A stretch of 64,000 nucleotides of DNA, taken from positions 124,001-188,000 of the forward strand of contig NZ_MASN01000001.1 in NCBI RefSeq assembly GCF_001861355.1, in the 5' to 3' direction. Below are positions 44,552-53,416 of this stretch, piece by piece; within the stretch, counting starts at the first letter, position 1, and each line of letters opens with the position of its first letter. The position numbers and the translations under genes were made by a program. The notes beneath the pieces are model-generated. The model did not search any database. It saw only the letters and a program-made list of their open reading frames with translations, and was not told the DNA's origin. This DNA is from Natrialba sp. SSL1 (GTDB lineage Archaea > Halobacteriota > Halobacteria > Halobacteriales > Natrialbaceae).

Positions 44552-45433
44552 TCAGTGCTGTCCGTGGCCACCCGACTCGACACCAGGTGCGTCGATCCCG
44601 TCGTAGAACGGTAGTTCGGGGTGTGGAACGTGAATCCCCAGGCTCATCAGCCCGTGGGCGAACAGGACGTAGCCAAGGACGACGAACGCAACCCCGAGTA
44701 GCTGGTGCACCCGACGGCGGTGTGCTACGTCGATGGAATCGATGATCGTCCCGTACGCAAAGACCGCCGGTACCGTCCCGAGCCCGAGTGCGACGAGCGC
44801 GAGCGCCCCGCCGGTCGGGGACCCGGTTGCAAAGGCGTACAGAAATGCCGGATAGAGAATCGGGCAGGGTAAGAGGCCGTGCAACGCGCCGAGTCCGACG
44901 ATACCCGGTCCGTTCGCGAGCCGATCGACGTACGTCGTCAACCAGCCCGTCACGCGCTCGAGTCCCGGCAGGTGAATCCCACCGCTTGCCGTCTTCCCGA
45001 GCACGTAGTAGACACCCGTCACCATGACGAATGCACCGATGAGCAACCCGAGCGTTCCGCGGGTGAACTCGAGTGCCGGCGTCAGTTGCTCGGCGGTGAC
45101 GAACAGGAGGCCGCCGAGTGTGCCGAAGGCTGCGCCGAGGAGGGTGTAGCTGGCGGTGCGCCCGAGGTTGAACAGTGCGTGCTGGCGGACTTCGTAGGTG
45201 GTGAGGTGACCGGACCGAGAGCGTGTGGTTGCTGTGGCACCGCTGCCGTCGGTTCGGACGGGGTCGGAACCGCCGTTTCCGTTTCCGTTGGTCCCGGTGT
45301 CACTGTCGCCGGTCATCCGGCTCGCGTAAATCGTCACGAGCGGCCCACACATCCCGATGCAGTGGGCACCAGCTAACAGACCGATGACGAAGAACAGGAC
45401 GACGTCGATGCCGAGGAGCGAGAGTGGGTCCAT
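44552..45433 (-). CDS. TauE/SafE or UreH-like membrane protein
   Basis: Membrane protein of 293 residues with about six helices. The motif HCIGMCGPLVTIYASR near residue 26 identifies the sulfite-exporter/UreH-like group; its Cys pair may bind metal. GALHGLLPCPILYPAF holds a second Cys. A Gly/Asn/Ser linker sits after the first region (SDTGTNGNGNGGSDP). In bacteria, similar genes sit beside FixI-type copper ATPases and cbb3-oxidase maturation genes. It precedes the copper ATPase here, so a shared role in copper handling is plausible inference. Confidence 0.85.
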   Translation of the reverse strand: MDPLSLLGIDVVLFFVIGLLAGAHCIGMCGPLVTIYASRMTGDSDTGTNGNGNGGSDPVRTDGSGATATTRSRSGHLTTYEVRQHALFNLGRTASYTLLGAAFGTLGGLLFVTAEQLTPALEFTRGTLGLLIGAFVMVTGVYYVLGKTASGGIHLPGLERVTGWLTTYVDRLANGPGIVGLGALHGLLPCPILYPAFLYAFATGSPTGGALALVALGLGTVPAVFAYGTIIDSIDVAHRRRVHQLLGVAFVVLGYVLFAHGLMSLGIHVPHPELPFYDGIDAPGVESGGHGQH

Positions 45434-45707
45434 GCGGATCAGTGCGCAGTCGTTGGCTGCCCCTAGTCACCCCACCGGGTAGTGCGTTTCGCCTTCGATG
45501 CGCTCAACGCGGCTCTCGTGCCGGATACAGGCCGAACGAGTTCGGAATTCGACGGATAGACCAGTCAGGTACTGGACGGTGTCACTGACTCGGTGGGCGT
45601 CGCTGGAGAAATAACTCGAGTGCAATGAACACCCTACTCGTCTCGCGCCGACCAGCAACGAGAGGGACCCGTGAAACACCGCAACGAAAACCAGCGCTTG
45701 GCTCCGA

Positions 45708-47045
45708 CTACTCGACGTATCGGTACTTGCGCTCGCCCATCCGGCCCCAGCCGTCGAAAACGAACTCTTCGTCGGGCGTCGTGAACTCCTCGATGTCGAC
45801 GTCCATCTCGTGGTTGTGAGCGTCGTGAATCTCCTCGTAGTCCGCCCAGTCCATATCGTAGCGCGCCTCGAGTTGCTCGTCGACGTTCAGCGCCTCGATC
45901 TCTGCTTCCCAGCCGTCCTGAACCGTCTCGGCGTGAATTTCCGCCTGTGCACCGCTGCCGTAGGAGCCGACCAGCAGTGTTTCGCCGGTCAGATCGCGAC
46001 CGGACTCGAGTGCGGACTTGAGCGCGCTTGCGCGGGCGATGTGGACCGAGCCGGTGTACCAGTTGCCGACCTCGCGCGAGAGCGCCAGCGTAGGGTCAAC
46101 CGTCTGGGCGTACCACTCCTGGTACCGGTCGGTTGTCTTGAGCGCGTCCATGTACTCGCGAACGGCATCGCGGAACGCGTCCTCGTCGTCGAACGCCTCT
46201 CTGCGGGGCTGGGGTCCGATCTCCTCGGCGAGTTCCTCTTCGACCGCCGTATCACGCGTGACGTGGCGATACGCGAGCATCGCTGCCTTGCGGACCATGC
46301 CCGGGAACGGGGTGTGGAACGGCGCGAACACGAAATCGTCGGGATGAACGTCGCCCGCGACGCTCTCGTAGTCCTCCAGGGCTTCGCGCATGCGTGCGAG
46401 GTAGACCTGCACGGAGCGCTTGCCGTCGACGGATGGGAACTGCTGGTTGGGCTTGAGGAAGTCGGTTTCGTCGGCCGAACCGTAGCCCTGCTTGGCGGAG
46501 AGTTCGATCAGGTCGGGATCCTCGTCGATGTACATCGCGACTGCGCCCGCGCCCTGGGTCGCCTCGCCGGCGTCGCCGCGGGCGTAGAGTGCGGTGTCGG
46601 TCGCGATGACGAGTGCGCCGCGACCGCGGTTGCGACCTGCACGGATCCAGTTGTACGCGTCGTCCAGGCTCTGCGTGCCTGCGATACAGGCGAACTTGCG
46701 CTCGCCCTTGTTCGCGTGGTGGAAGTCGCCGTCGTACACCGATTCGAGGCAGCCAGCGACGTACGTCGAAACCGGCTTCGAGTTGTCGAAGGAGCTCTCG
46801 GTTGCGACGTCGATACGGCCGATATCGTCGGGTTCGAGGCCCTTGCGCTCCATCAGGCGGTGGGCCGCGTTCGCGCCCATCGTGACGATGTCCTCGTAGC
46901 TGTCGGGGAACGAACTCGCGTTGAGACCGAGCCCTTTCGTGTACTTTTCGGGGTCTTCGCCCTTCTGCGGCGCGAACGTCCCGGGAAGGTCGAGTTTGAG
47001 GTTCCCGGTCCAGATCTCGATGGCGTCGATACCGACTGCTGTCAT
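45708..47045 (-). CDS. Hydroxymethylglutaryl-CoA synthase
   Basis: Condenses acetyl-CoA with acetoacetyl-CoA to HMG-CoA, the entry to the mevalonate pathway that supplies archaeal membrane isoprenoids. The 445-residue length matches the haloarchaeal enzyme. The catalytic Cys is C120 in RKFACIAGTQSLDDA, Glu is E83 in VATESSFDN, and His is in FAPFHTPFPGMVRKA. The start MTAVGIDAIEIWTGNLKL is typical. A TATA-like ATATAGG at 47066-47072 lies about 25 bases upstream of the ATG, suggesting a leaderless mRNA. Confidence 0.95.
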   Translation of the reverse strand: MTAVGIDAIEIWTGNLKLDLPGTFAPQKGEDPEKYTKGLGLNASSFPDSYEDIVTMGANAAHRLMERKGLEPDDIGRIDVATESSFDNSKPVSTYVAGCLESVYDGDFHHANKGERKFACIAGTQSLDDAYNWIRAGRNRGRGALVIATDTALYARGDAGEATQGAGAVAMYIDEDPDLIELSAKQGYGSADETDFLKPNQQFPSVDGKRSVQVYLARMREALEDYESVAGDVHPDDFVFAPFHTPFPGMVRKAAMLAYRHVTRDTAVEEELAEEIGPQPRREAFDDEDAFRDAVREYMDALKTTDRYQEWYAQTVDPTLALSREVGNWYTGSVHIARASALKSALESGRDLTGETLLVGSYGSGAQAEIHAETVQDGWEAEIEALNVDEQLEARYDMDWADYEEIHDAHNHEMDVDIEEFTTPDEEFVFDGWGRMGERKYRYVE

Positions 47046-47252
47046 ACCGGAATACTATGCAGCGACCTATATGGTATTGTCGTTCGAGGTTTCGACAGTC
47101 GACGAATATTCGACGACGTTTCTGACGTCGATCCGTGGGTTCATAGCCAGTCATCACATCACGACAGCCACACTCGGCAAGCCAGACAAACTGTACTCGC
47201 CAGTATCCGTTCGAGGTCTGGCGTTAAAACAGTCCGCTCGTCGATATCGTCG

Positions 47253-47831
47253 TTATCCGTCTTCTTCGACGACTTCCGGATCGCTCATCGCACTCTGGAG
47301 GCTGTCGAGACCGTTGATCCACTCCGTGACCAGACCGTACTCGAGATCCTCCGCGACGGTCATATCGAGTTCGTCCTCGTCGATGATGAGCGTCCCAGCC
47401 TGTGCGGCGTAGCCGAGCGCGGCGTCGAGATCCTCCTCGGCTTCTGCGTCTGCGGCGGCGCTCAGGTAGTCACCAACTGTGCCGTCCTCGGCGGGCCCGT
47501 TCGCGATGTACTCCTCCGCGGCGAAGAAGACGCAGACGAGGCTCGTCTGGACGCCGTCGACCAGAATCAGCTTCTCCTCGTCTTCGATGTCGACCTCACC
47601 GAGGACGATCTCGCGCACGTCTGCGATCTCCTCGAGTGCGGTCTCGTCGTCGATGTCCCCGTCGTCGTAGGCGGCAACGATTTTCGCGATGGCGATCGCC
47701 GTGTCGTCCTGCAGGTTCAACAGGAGACGGGCCGACGATTCGTCTTCGGGATCGATCTCTTCGTCTTTGATGCGATCGATCCAGTTCTGCCATCGTTCCT
47801 CCGAGTAGTACTCGGTCGGGGGATTGCTCAT
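47253..47831 (-). CDS. DUF2150 family protein
   Basis: Acidic soluble protein of 192 residues. The start PPTEYYSEERWQNWIDRIKD and the region LLNLQDDTAIAIAKIVAAYD mark the DUF2150 family, which occurs mainly in halophilic and methanogenic archaea. It continues EIVLGEVDIEDEEKLILVDG and TSLVCVFFAAEEYI. No catalytic residues or metal site are visible. Function unknown. It sits between HMG-CoA synthase and the TatD-type gene with no overlap. Confidence 0.85.
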   Translation of the reverse strand: MSNPPTEYYSEERWQNWIDRIKDEEIDPEDESSARLLLNLQDDTAIAIAKIVAAYDDGDIDDETALEEIADVREIVLGEVDIEDEEKLILVDGVQTSLVCVFFAAEEYIANGPAEDGTVGDYLSAAADAEAEEDLDAALGYAAQAGTLIIDEDELDMTVAEDLEYGLVTEWINGLDSLQSAMSDPEVVEEDG

Positions 47832-47904
47832 ACAGACACCTACACCGGCCGCTTGAAATGCCTTTCTCTACTTGTACGCCGTCACGACAGAACCAAAAGC
47901 CGCC

Positions 47905-48777
47905 TTACTGGCCGGGAGCGCCCTCGAGCGTCCCTTCGGTGTCGATTCCGTAGACGAGCTCGGGGGTTTCAACGTGGGCCGTTCGGACCGCGTCGGCACG
48001 ATCGTTCTCGAGTAGCCATCGAACGCGGCGGGGGACCGTTTTCGGTCCCAGCACGGCTCCCGGCCGGTCGGGGTCGTCGACGTAGTCGGTTTCCATCAGG
48101 AACGGGGCGTCGTGCTCGACGGCGCGGTCGGCCGCGCGCTCGAGACGGTCCTTGTCGCTCATGACGCTGGGCGTCGGCCCCTCGAGCCGGCCCGCGGCGT
48201 AGTGTTTGACGACCTTGTGCGCAGGAAGGCCGCGGTCTTCGGCCCACTCGGCGACCTCGGTCAGGTCCTCGCTCGCTTCGGTGTGAAGCTGGACTGCACA
48301 GTCGAGGCTCCCGCCGTGGTCGAAGGCGTGGCACATGACGGCGTTCGAGGCCTCCCAGACGGCCTCGGATACGTCGTAGTGGGGACGACCGGATTTGAGC
48401 GCGAGCGCCTCCCCGCGTTCGACGAACTCGGCGGCGACGTCGATCCCGCCCTGCATGATCTCGCGCGCCTCGTCAGGGCTGTAGCCTCGGTCGTCGACGA
48501 GTCGAGAGATGAGTCCAGGATGGACACCGAGAACGGGCCAGGCGCGGCCCGGCAGTTCGGCCGACGCGTCGGCGACGATTTCGATGGTGCGCTCGAAGAC
48601 GGGGCGAAAGTCCTCGCCGGTGTCGGCCTCGACGCCTAGATGCCAGGAGGGCTTGTTCACCACGAGTAGGTGCGTGCCACCGACGCGCGCGAAATCGCGG
48701 ACCGCGTCGAGTCCGCGGTGGGCGTCCGGATCGAGGTGCAGGTGGTTGTCGAGAACCGGCGTCTCGTCGTCGATCAT
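47905..48777 (-). CDS. TatD-type metal-dependent hydrolase
   Basis: Amidohydrolase-fold protein of 290 residues. Metal-ligand motifs: DNHLHLDPDAHRGLD at the start, VLGVHPGLISRLVDDRG, and VMCHAFDHGGSLDC followed by VQLHTEASEDLTEV; the late VVKHYAAGRLEG and METDYVDDPDRPGA complete the set. The family is TatD-related and may act as a deoxyribonuclease or other phosphodiesterase; the archaeal role is open. The ATG at 48777 gives a compact N-terminus. Confidence 0.85.
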   Translation of the reverse strand: MIDDETPVLDNHLHLDPDAHRGLDAVRDFARVGGTHLLVVNKPSWHLGVEADTGEDFRPVFERTIEIVADASAELPGRAWPVLGVHPGLISRLVDDRGYSPDEAREIMQGGIDVAAEFVERGEALALKSGRPHYDVSEAVWEASNAVMCHAFDHGGSLDCAVQLHTEASEDLTEVAEWAEDRGLPAHKVVKHYAAGRLEGPTPSVMSDKDRLERAADRAVEHDAPFLMETDYVDDPDRPGAVLGPKTVPRRVRWLLENDRADAVRTAHVETPELVYGIDTEGTLEGAPGQ

Positions 48778-48938
48778 AGTCGCTGGTGGGTGCGCGATTC
48801 GGGAAAAGTCACCGACTCCTGGTCGCGCTCCGCGGGCCGAGTAATCTACATCACATGTTCGTGCTGGAATTAATGTGAACTACGAACAACGGTCTTTCGT
48901 CGTATCGGCACCCCGTACCCGGATTATCTGGAGAAAGA

Positions 48939-48946
48939 TTTTTATA
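48939..48946 (+). promoter_or_regulatory. Strong TATA box before the DUF7127-cdc48 operon
   Basis: TTTTTATA preceded by purine-rich GAGAAAGA, a good BRE-like start. It lies 30 bases before the ATG at 48977, so the transcript is leaderless or nearly so. Confidence 0.65.
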
Positions 48947-48976
48947 GTAGTGGCGATTACGTTGGGTTAGTTACGA

Positions 48977-49225
48977 ATGACTCTCGAGCAATTCACCAAC
49001 GACGAAGAGCAGGTTGCCCGTCGGTACGAGTACGGCGACAAACTCGTCCTCGTCGTCGACTTCGGCGCTGCCATCGCCGATAGTGCGGTCGACGTCGTCG
49101 ACGAAACGGTTATCGCCGTTCTCGACGGGACGCAGTACGAAATTGAACTGCCCGACGGTGCAGACGACGCGCATACGTTTATCAAAAACGGGGTGCTCAC
49201 TATCGAAGTGGAGGGCGACCGATGA
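48977..49225 (+). CDS. Hsp20-like small protein (DUF7127-type), upstream of cdc48
   Basis: Protein of 82 residues. It looks like a minimal alpha-crystallin fold: [40 protein letters not shown] and the closing strand motif [14 protein letters not shown], which matches the NNGVLTVQV motif seen in GvpH of this window. It overlaps the cdc48 start by 4 bases (ATGA), so translation is coupled. A role as a partner or adaptor of the Cdc48 unfoldase is inference from this overlap. Confidence 0.8.
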   Translation: MTLEQFTNDEEQVARRYEYGDKLVLVVDFGAAIADSAVDVVDETVIAVLDGTQYEIELPDGADDAHTFIKNGVLTIEVEGDR

Positions 49226-51486
49226 AGCTTACCGTCAAACCACTCAAACAGAAGGACGCAGGCCGCGGACTGGCCGCCATCGACCGCGTGTCGATGCGCG
49301 AACTGGACCTCGAAAACGGCGATTACATCCTGATCGAGGGAAGCGACGACAGCCAGGCCGTCGCCCGCGTCTGGCCTGGCTACCCCGAGGACGAGGGCCG
49401 GGGAATCGTCCGTATCGACGGCCGTCTCCGCCAGGAGGCAGACGTCGGAATCGACGACCGGGTCTCGGTCGAGCCCGCGGACGTCAGCCCCGCGACCTCG
49501 GTCACCGTCGCGCTCCCGCAGAACCTCCGTATCCGAGGTGATATCGGGCCACTCGTTCGCGACAAACTGTCCGGACAGGCCGTCACTGAGGGGCAGACAG
49601 TCCCGTTCTCGCTCTCGTTCGGGCCGATGGCCAGCTCCGGCCAGTCGGTCCCCCTGAAGATTGCGAGCACCTCGCCGTCTGGAACGGTCGTCATCACCGA
49701 TTCGACCGACATCAACATCTCGGAGACGCCGGCCGAACAGGTCGGTGCCGGCGGCGAGCCGAGTGCCGAGGGCGTCCCGAACGTCACCTACGAGGACATC
49801 GGCGGTCTGGACGACGAACTCGACCAGGTCCGCGAGATGATCGAACTGCCGATGCGCCACCCAGAGCTGTTCCAGCAGCTCGGGATTGAGCCGCCGAAGG
49901 GCGTCCTGCTACACGGCCCGCCGGGCACCGGCAAGACGCTGATGGCGAAAGCGGTCGCCAACGAGATCGACGCCGACTTCCAGACCATCTCCGGGCCGGA
50001 GATCATGTCGAAGTACTACGGCGAGTCCGAAGAACAACTCCGCGAGGTCTTCGAGGAGGCAGAGGAGAACGCACCCGCCATCGTCTTCATCGACGAACTC
50101 GACTCAATCGCCGCCAAACGCGAGGAAGCCGGCGGCGACGTCGAACGACGCGTCGTCGCACAGCTGCTCTCCCTGATGGACGGTCTCGAGGAGCGCGGCC
50201 GCGTCACCGTCATCGCCGCGACGAATCGGGTCGACGACATCGACCCCGCACTCCGCCGCGGCGGCCGCTTCGACCGCGAGATCGAGATCGGCGTCCCGGA
50301 CAAGGACGGCCGCAAGGAGATCCTGCAGGTCCACACCCGCGGGATGCCCCTCGAGGAGGACATCGACCTCGACCGCTACGCCGAGAACACCCACGGCTTC
50401 GTCGGCGCCGACCTGGAATCGCTTGCCCGTGAGGGCGCGATGAACGCCCTGCGGCGCATCCGTCCCGACCTCGACTTGGAATCCGAGGAGATCGACGCCG
50501 AAGTCTTGGAGACGCTGCAGGTCACGGAGAGTGACCTCAAGGAGGCGCTCAAGGGAATCCAACCCTCGGCGATGCGCGAGGTCTTCGTCGAAGTTCCAGA
50601 CGTCACCTGGAACGACGTCGGCGGCCTCGGCGACACCAAAGAGCGCCTGCGCGAGACCATCCAGTGGCCGCTCGACTACCCCGAGGTCTTCGAGCAGATG
50701 GACATGCAGGCCGCGAAGGGTGTGCTGATGTACGGCCCACCCGGTACCGGCAAGACGCTGCTCGCCAAGGCCGTCGCCAACGAGGCCCAGTCGAACTTCA
50801 TCTCGATCAAGGGCCCCGAACTGCTGAACAAGTACGTCGGCGAGTCCGAGAAGGGCGTCCGCGAAATCTTCGAGAAGGCACGGTCGAACGCACCGACCGT
50901 GATCTTCTTCGACGAAATCGACTCCATCGCGGGCGAACGCGGCCAGCGCCAGGGTGACTCCGGCGTCGGCGAACGCGTCGTCTCCCAACTGCTGACCGAA
51001 CTCGACGGCCTCGAGGAACTCGAGGACGTCGTCGTCATCGCGACGACCAACCGCCCGGACCTGATCGACTCGGCACTCCTGCGTCCGGGTCGACTGGACC
51101 GCCACGTCCACGTGCCGGTGCCGGACGAGGAAGCGCGCGAGCGCATCTTCGAGGTCCACACCCGCGACAAGCCGCTGGCCGATGCGATCGAACTCGAGTG
51201 GCTCGCCGAACAGACGGAGGGCTACGTCGGTGCCGATATCGAAGCGGTCTGTCGCGAGGCGTCGATGGCAGCCAGCCGCGAGTTCATCAACTCGGTCGAT
51301 CCGGACGATATCGACGATACGATCGGCAACGTCCGCATCGGCAAGGAGCACTTCGAGCACGCACTCGAGGAGGTCCAGCCGAGCGTGACCCCGGAGACGC
51401 GCGAGCGCTACGAAGAGATCGAACAGCAGTTCCGGCAGGCAGAGCCGGGACAGGAACAAGACCAGCTCGGTCGGACGTTCCAGTAA
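49222..51486 (+). CDS. cdc48: Cdc48/VAT AAA+ ATPase
   Basis: Protein unfoldase of 754 residues with the full Cdc48 layout. The N domain (residues 1-180) has the double-psi barrel: [20 protein letters not shown] and the [17 protein letters not shown] strand. D1 Walker A is [14 protein letters not shown] near 231, with Walker [20 protein letters not shown]2 Walker A is [14 protein letters not shown] near 504, with Walker [15 protein letters not shown]. Linker [14 protein letters not shown] is acidic but short. It acts as a homohexamer that pulls substrates apart with the archaeal proteasome. The small overlapping upstream gene is co-expressed. Confidence 0.96.
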   Translation: MKLTVKPLKQKDAGRGLAAIDRVSMRELDLENGDYILIEGSDDSQAVARVWPGYPEDEGRGIVRIDGRLRQEADVGIDDRVSVEPADVSPATSVTVALPQNLRIRGDIGPLVRDKLSGQAVTEGQTVPFSLSFGPMASSGQSVPLKIASTSPSGTVVITDSTDINISETPAEQVGAGGEPSAEGVPNVTYEDIGGLDDELDQVREMIELPMRHPELFQQLGIEPPKGVLLHGPPGTGKTLMAKAVANEIDADFQTISGPEIMSKYYGESEEQLREVFEEAEENAPAIVFIDELDSIAAKREEAGGDVERRVVAQLLSLMDGLEERGRVTVIAATNRVDDIDPALRRGGRFDREIEIGVPDKDGRKEILQVHTRGMPLEEDIDLDRYAENTHGFVGADLESLAREGAMNALRRIRPDLDLESEEIDAEVLETLQVTESDLKEALKGIQPSAMREVFVEVPDVTWNDVGGLGDTKERLRETIQWPLDYPEVFEQMDMQAAKGVLMYGPPGTGKTLLAKAVANEAQSNFISIKGPELLNKYVGESEKGVREIFEKARSNAPTVIFFDEIDSIAGERGQRQGDSGVGERVVSQLLTELDGLEELEDVVVIATTNRPDLIDSALLRPGRLDRHVHVPVPDEEARERIFEVHTRDKPLADAIELEWLAEQTEGYVGADIEAVCREASMAASREFINSVDPDDIDDTIGNVRIGKEHFEHALEEVQPSVTPETRERYEEIEQQFRQAEPGQEQDQLGRTFQ

Positions 51487-51642
51487 GCGCGTTCTCTGCG
51501 GGTTGATTCTTTTGCGTCCCGTTTTCCGGTGTCGATATGGCCGTTTCGACGGCTGTTAGGACGCTCTAGGGAGGAATACGCCACAAAACGGTGTCGAGCC
51601 GTGGGCACAGCACAACCCACGTCAGAATCGACGTGTGACTGG

Positions 51643-51990
51643 CTACTCGAGTTCCGACGCCGTCTCCTCGAGTACCGATTCAGCGACTGGCTCGAACGGG
51701 ACTGACGTGTCGACCAGTTCCCGACCCCGATCGTAGGTGATGAGTCCGGAATCTGCTAATTTCGGGACGTGGTTGTGATAGAGCGCGATGTAGGTCTGTT
51801 CGACGGCACGGTCTGGGATTTCTGCGACGGGATCGTCGTACGTTCGGCTGGCGACGGCGTCGGCGAGTTCGGCGAGTTCGATCGGCGTCTCGTGCTCGTC
51901 GAGACACCGGAGCACGTGTCGACACCGCTGGTCTGCGAGTGCTCCGAAGACCTGATCGGCGTCCACGTGATCTGTTCGTTGCTCGCCCAT
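51643..51990 (-). CDS. Winged-helix DUF7344-type regulator
   Basis: Protein of 115 residues. The winged-helix region is VFGALADQRCRHVLRCLDEH, then TPIELAELADAVASR and YIALYHNHVPKLADSGLITY, close to the DUF7344 domain found in many haloarchaeal regulators. It is short and has no sensor region, so it may act with a partner. The ATG at 51990 (MGEQRTDHVDADQ) is preferred; an upstream in-frame ATG at 52077 would add basic residues. Target unknown. Confidence 0.8.
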   Translation of the reverse strand: MGEQRTDHVDADQVFGALADQRCRHVLRCLDEHETPIELAELADAVASRTYDDPVAEIPDRAVEQTYIALYHNHVPKLADSGLITYDRGRELVDTSVPFEPVAESVLEETASELE

Positions 51991-52048
51991 GACAGCGGCT
52001 AGTACTTGAGCTGTCAAAAAGAGCGACTTGGTTGTATATATCGGCTGC

Positions 52049-52735
52049 TTATGTGCTAAACGAGTCGGCCTCGTCACCCTCGCCGACCTGTCCGACCGTC
52101 AGTACGTGTCCGATGAGGTTCTTGTGTGCGTGATGCAGGCGCTCCGAGAGCGCCTGCTGGGTGATCCCCAGCGACCTCGCGAGTTCGGTCATCGTGATCT
52201 GCTGTGGTACGTCGAACAGTCCCTCCTCGTAGGCCGTCACCAGCGTCTCTCGCTGAGTCGGTGTGAGTCCGTACTGCGAACTCGCCATCGGCTGGGACTG
52301 CTCGTAGAGTCGGTCGAGTTCGAACTCGACATCGCGCTCGAGACAGAACTCGTGGAATTCGGCGACGGTTTCCTCGTCATCGAAGCGCATCTTCAGACTC
52401 CAGTGCTCGTTGGTTCCCGTCGCCTCGAGAATCGTCGCACCGATTTCGACGTACGCGTAGATGATCGCCTCGATGTTGTCCGTCCACTCGGCCCTGTAGA
52501 GGACGGTGTCGTCGATCTCACTCACCCGCGTCGCGTTTGTTATCGACGGATCCGTCGTGAACGCTTCCTCGAACGCCTCCTGATCGTCGCCCGTCACCCA
52601 GAAGTACGGCATCAATCGCTCCTGGGTCGTCGCGACGAGGCGTTCGATCTCGACTACCATCTCCGGCGCGGCCGACAACGTCTCGTGTAACGCAAAGTCC
52701 GCAGAGTTGATTGTGAACTCTCCCATCACGCTCAT
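52049..52735 (-). CDS. Bacterio-opsin-activator-type HTH regulator
   Basis: Regulator of 228 residues of the Bat/HTH_10 type. The C-terminal helix-turn-helix is PTQRETLVTAYEEGLFDVPQ, then TMTELARSLGITQQALSERL. The N-terminal region (FALHETLSAAPEMVVEIERL, PYFWVTGDDQEAFEEAFTTD) is the bacterioopsin activator GAF-like or HTH-associated domain. Targets unknown; such regulators are numerous in haloarchaea. ATG 52735 (MSVMGEFTIN) is the start, with 52726 as an alternative. Confidence 0.85.
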   Translation of the reverse strand: MSVMGEFTINSADFALHETLSAAPEMVVEIERLVATTQERLMPYFWVTGDDQEAFEEAFTTDPSITNATRVSEIDDTVLYRAEWTDNIEAIIYAYVEIGATILEATGTNEHWSLKMRFDDEETVAEFHEFCLERDVEFELDRLYEQSQPMASSQYGLTPTQRETLVTAYEEGLFDVPQQITMTELARSLGITQQALSERLHHAHKNLIGHVLTVGQVGEGDEADSFST

Positions 52736-52814
52736 GCCTGGGATCTGGGTTCTCAGCGTCGATAAGGTTGTGGCTGGATCTTCACAACCGGCTACCGGTC
52801 CGACAACCGACCTG

Positions 52815-53285
52815 TCAGGCCGACTCCTCGCCCTCGAGTGACTCGAGTACACGCTCGGCGTGCCCGTCCGGGCTGACGTTCTCGTAGACGGCCTTGATGG
52901 TTCCGTCGGGACCGACGACGTACGTGTTGCGGAAGACGCCGTCGAAGGTGTTGCCGAACATCTGTTTTTCGCCGTAGGAGTCGTATTGCGTCGCGATCGC
53001 GCCGTCCTCGTCCGAGAGCAGGTCGAACGAGAGGTCGTACTCGGCCGCGAAGGAGTCGAGGTCCGACACCGGGTCGTCGCTGATCCCGACGACTGCCGTG
53101 TTGGCGTCCTCGAACGCCGCCAGCGCGTCGTCGAACTGGCAGGCTTCGGTCGTACAGCCATCTGTGTTCGCCCGCGGATAGAAGTAGATTACGAGCTGTT
53201 GGCCGTCGAAATCGGACAGTCGAACGGTGTCGCCGTGTTGATTCGACAGTTCGAACGCGGGTGCATCGTCGCCAACGTCGAGCAT
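52815..53285 (-). CDS. bcp: Peroxiredoxin of the Bcp/PrxQ type
   Basis: Thiol peroxidase of 156 residues, the normal size. The peroxidatic Cys is in PRANTDGCTTEACQFDD, with a second Cys 5 residues later, the typical Bcp/PrxQ pair. Other features: MLDVGDDAPAFELSNQHG, VRLSDFDGQQLVIYFY and AVVGISDDPVSDLDSF. It removes hydrogen and lipid peroxides. It is transcribed leftward from a promoter upstream of 53285 and is separate from the HTH gene. Confidence 0.95.
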   Translation of the reverse strand: MLDVGDDAPAFELSNQHGDTVRLSDFDGQQLVIYFYPRANTDGCTTEACQFDDALAAFEDANTAVVGISDDPVSDLDSFAAEYDLSFDLLSDEDGAIATQYDSYGEKQMFGNTFDGVFRNTYVVGPDGTIKAVYENVSPDGHAERVLESLEGEESA

Positions 53286-53416
53286 GGGTGTGAGTTCGTG
53301 ACTGCGGTCGTCAGTGTTGTGGTTCCGGGAGCGTGGCGGCCGCGAAGTCCAGTGTGCGGCTCACAGCAACCGCTCCCCACAAAACAGACCGATAGAGTTG
53401 CGAACAGAACAGACTG

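Noticed and set aside
45810-48164. A 784-codon frame antisense to HMG-CoA synthase and the DUF2150 gene
   Set aside because: It spans two well-supported leftward genes and their intergenic region, so it is an antisense artefact.
50104-51459. A 451-codon leftward frame inside cdc48
   Set aside because: Antisense to the AAA+ domains, whose motifs are complete on the other strand.
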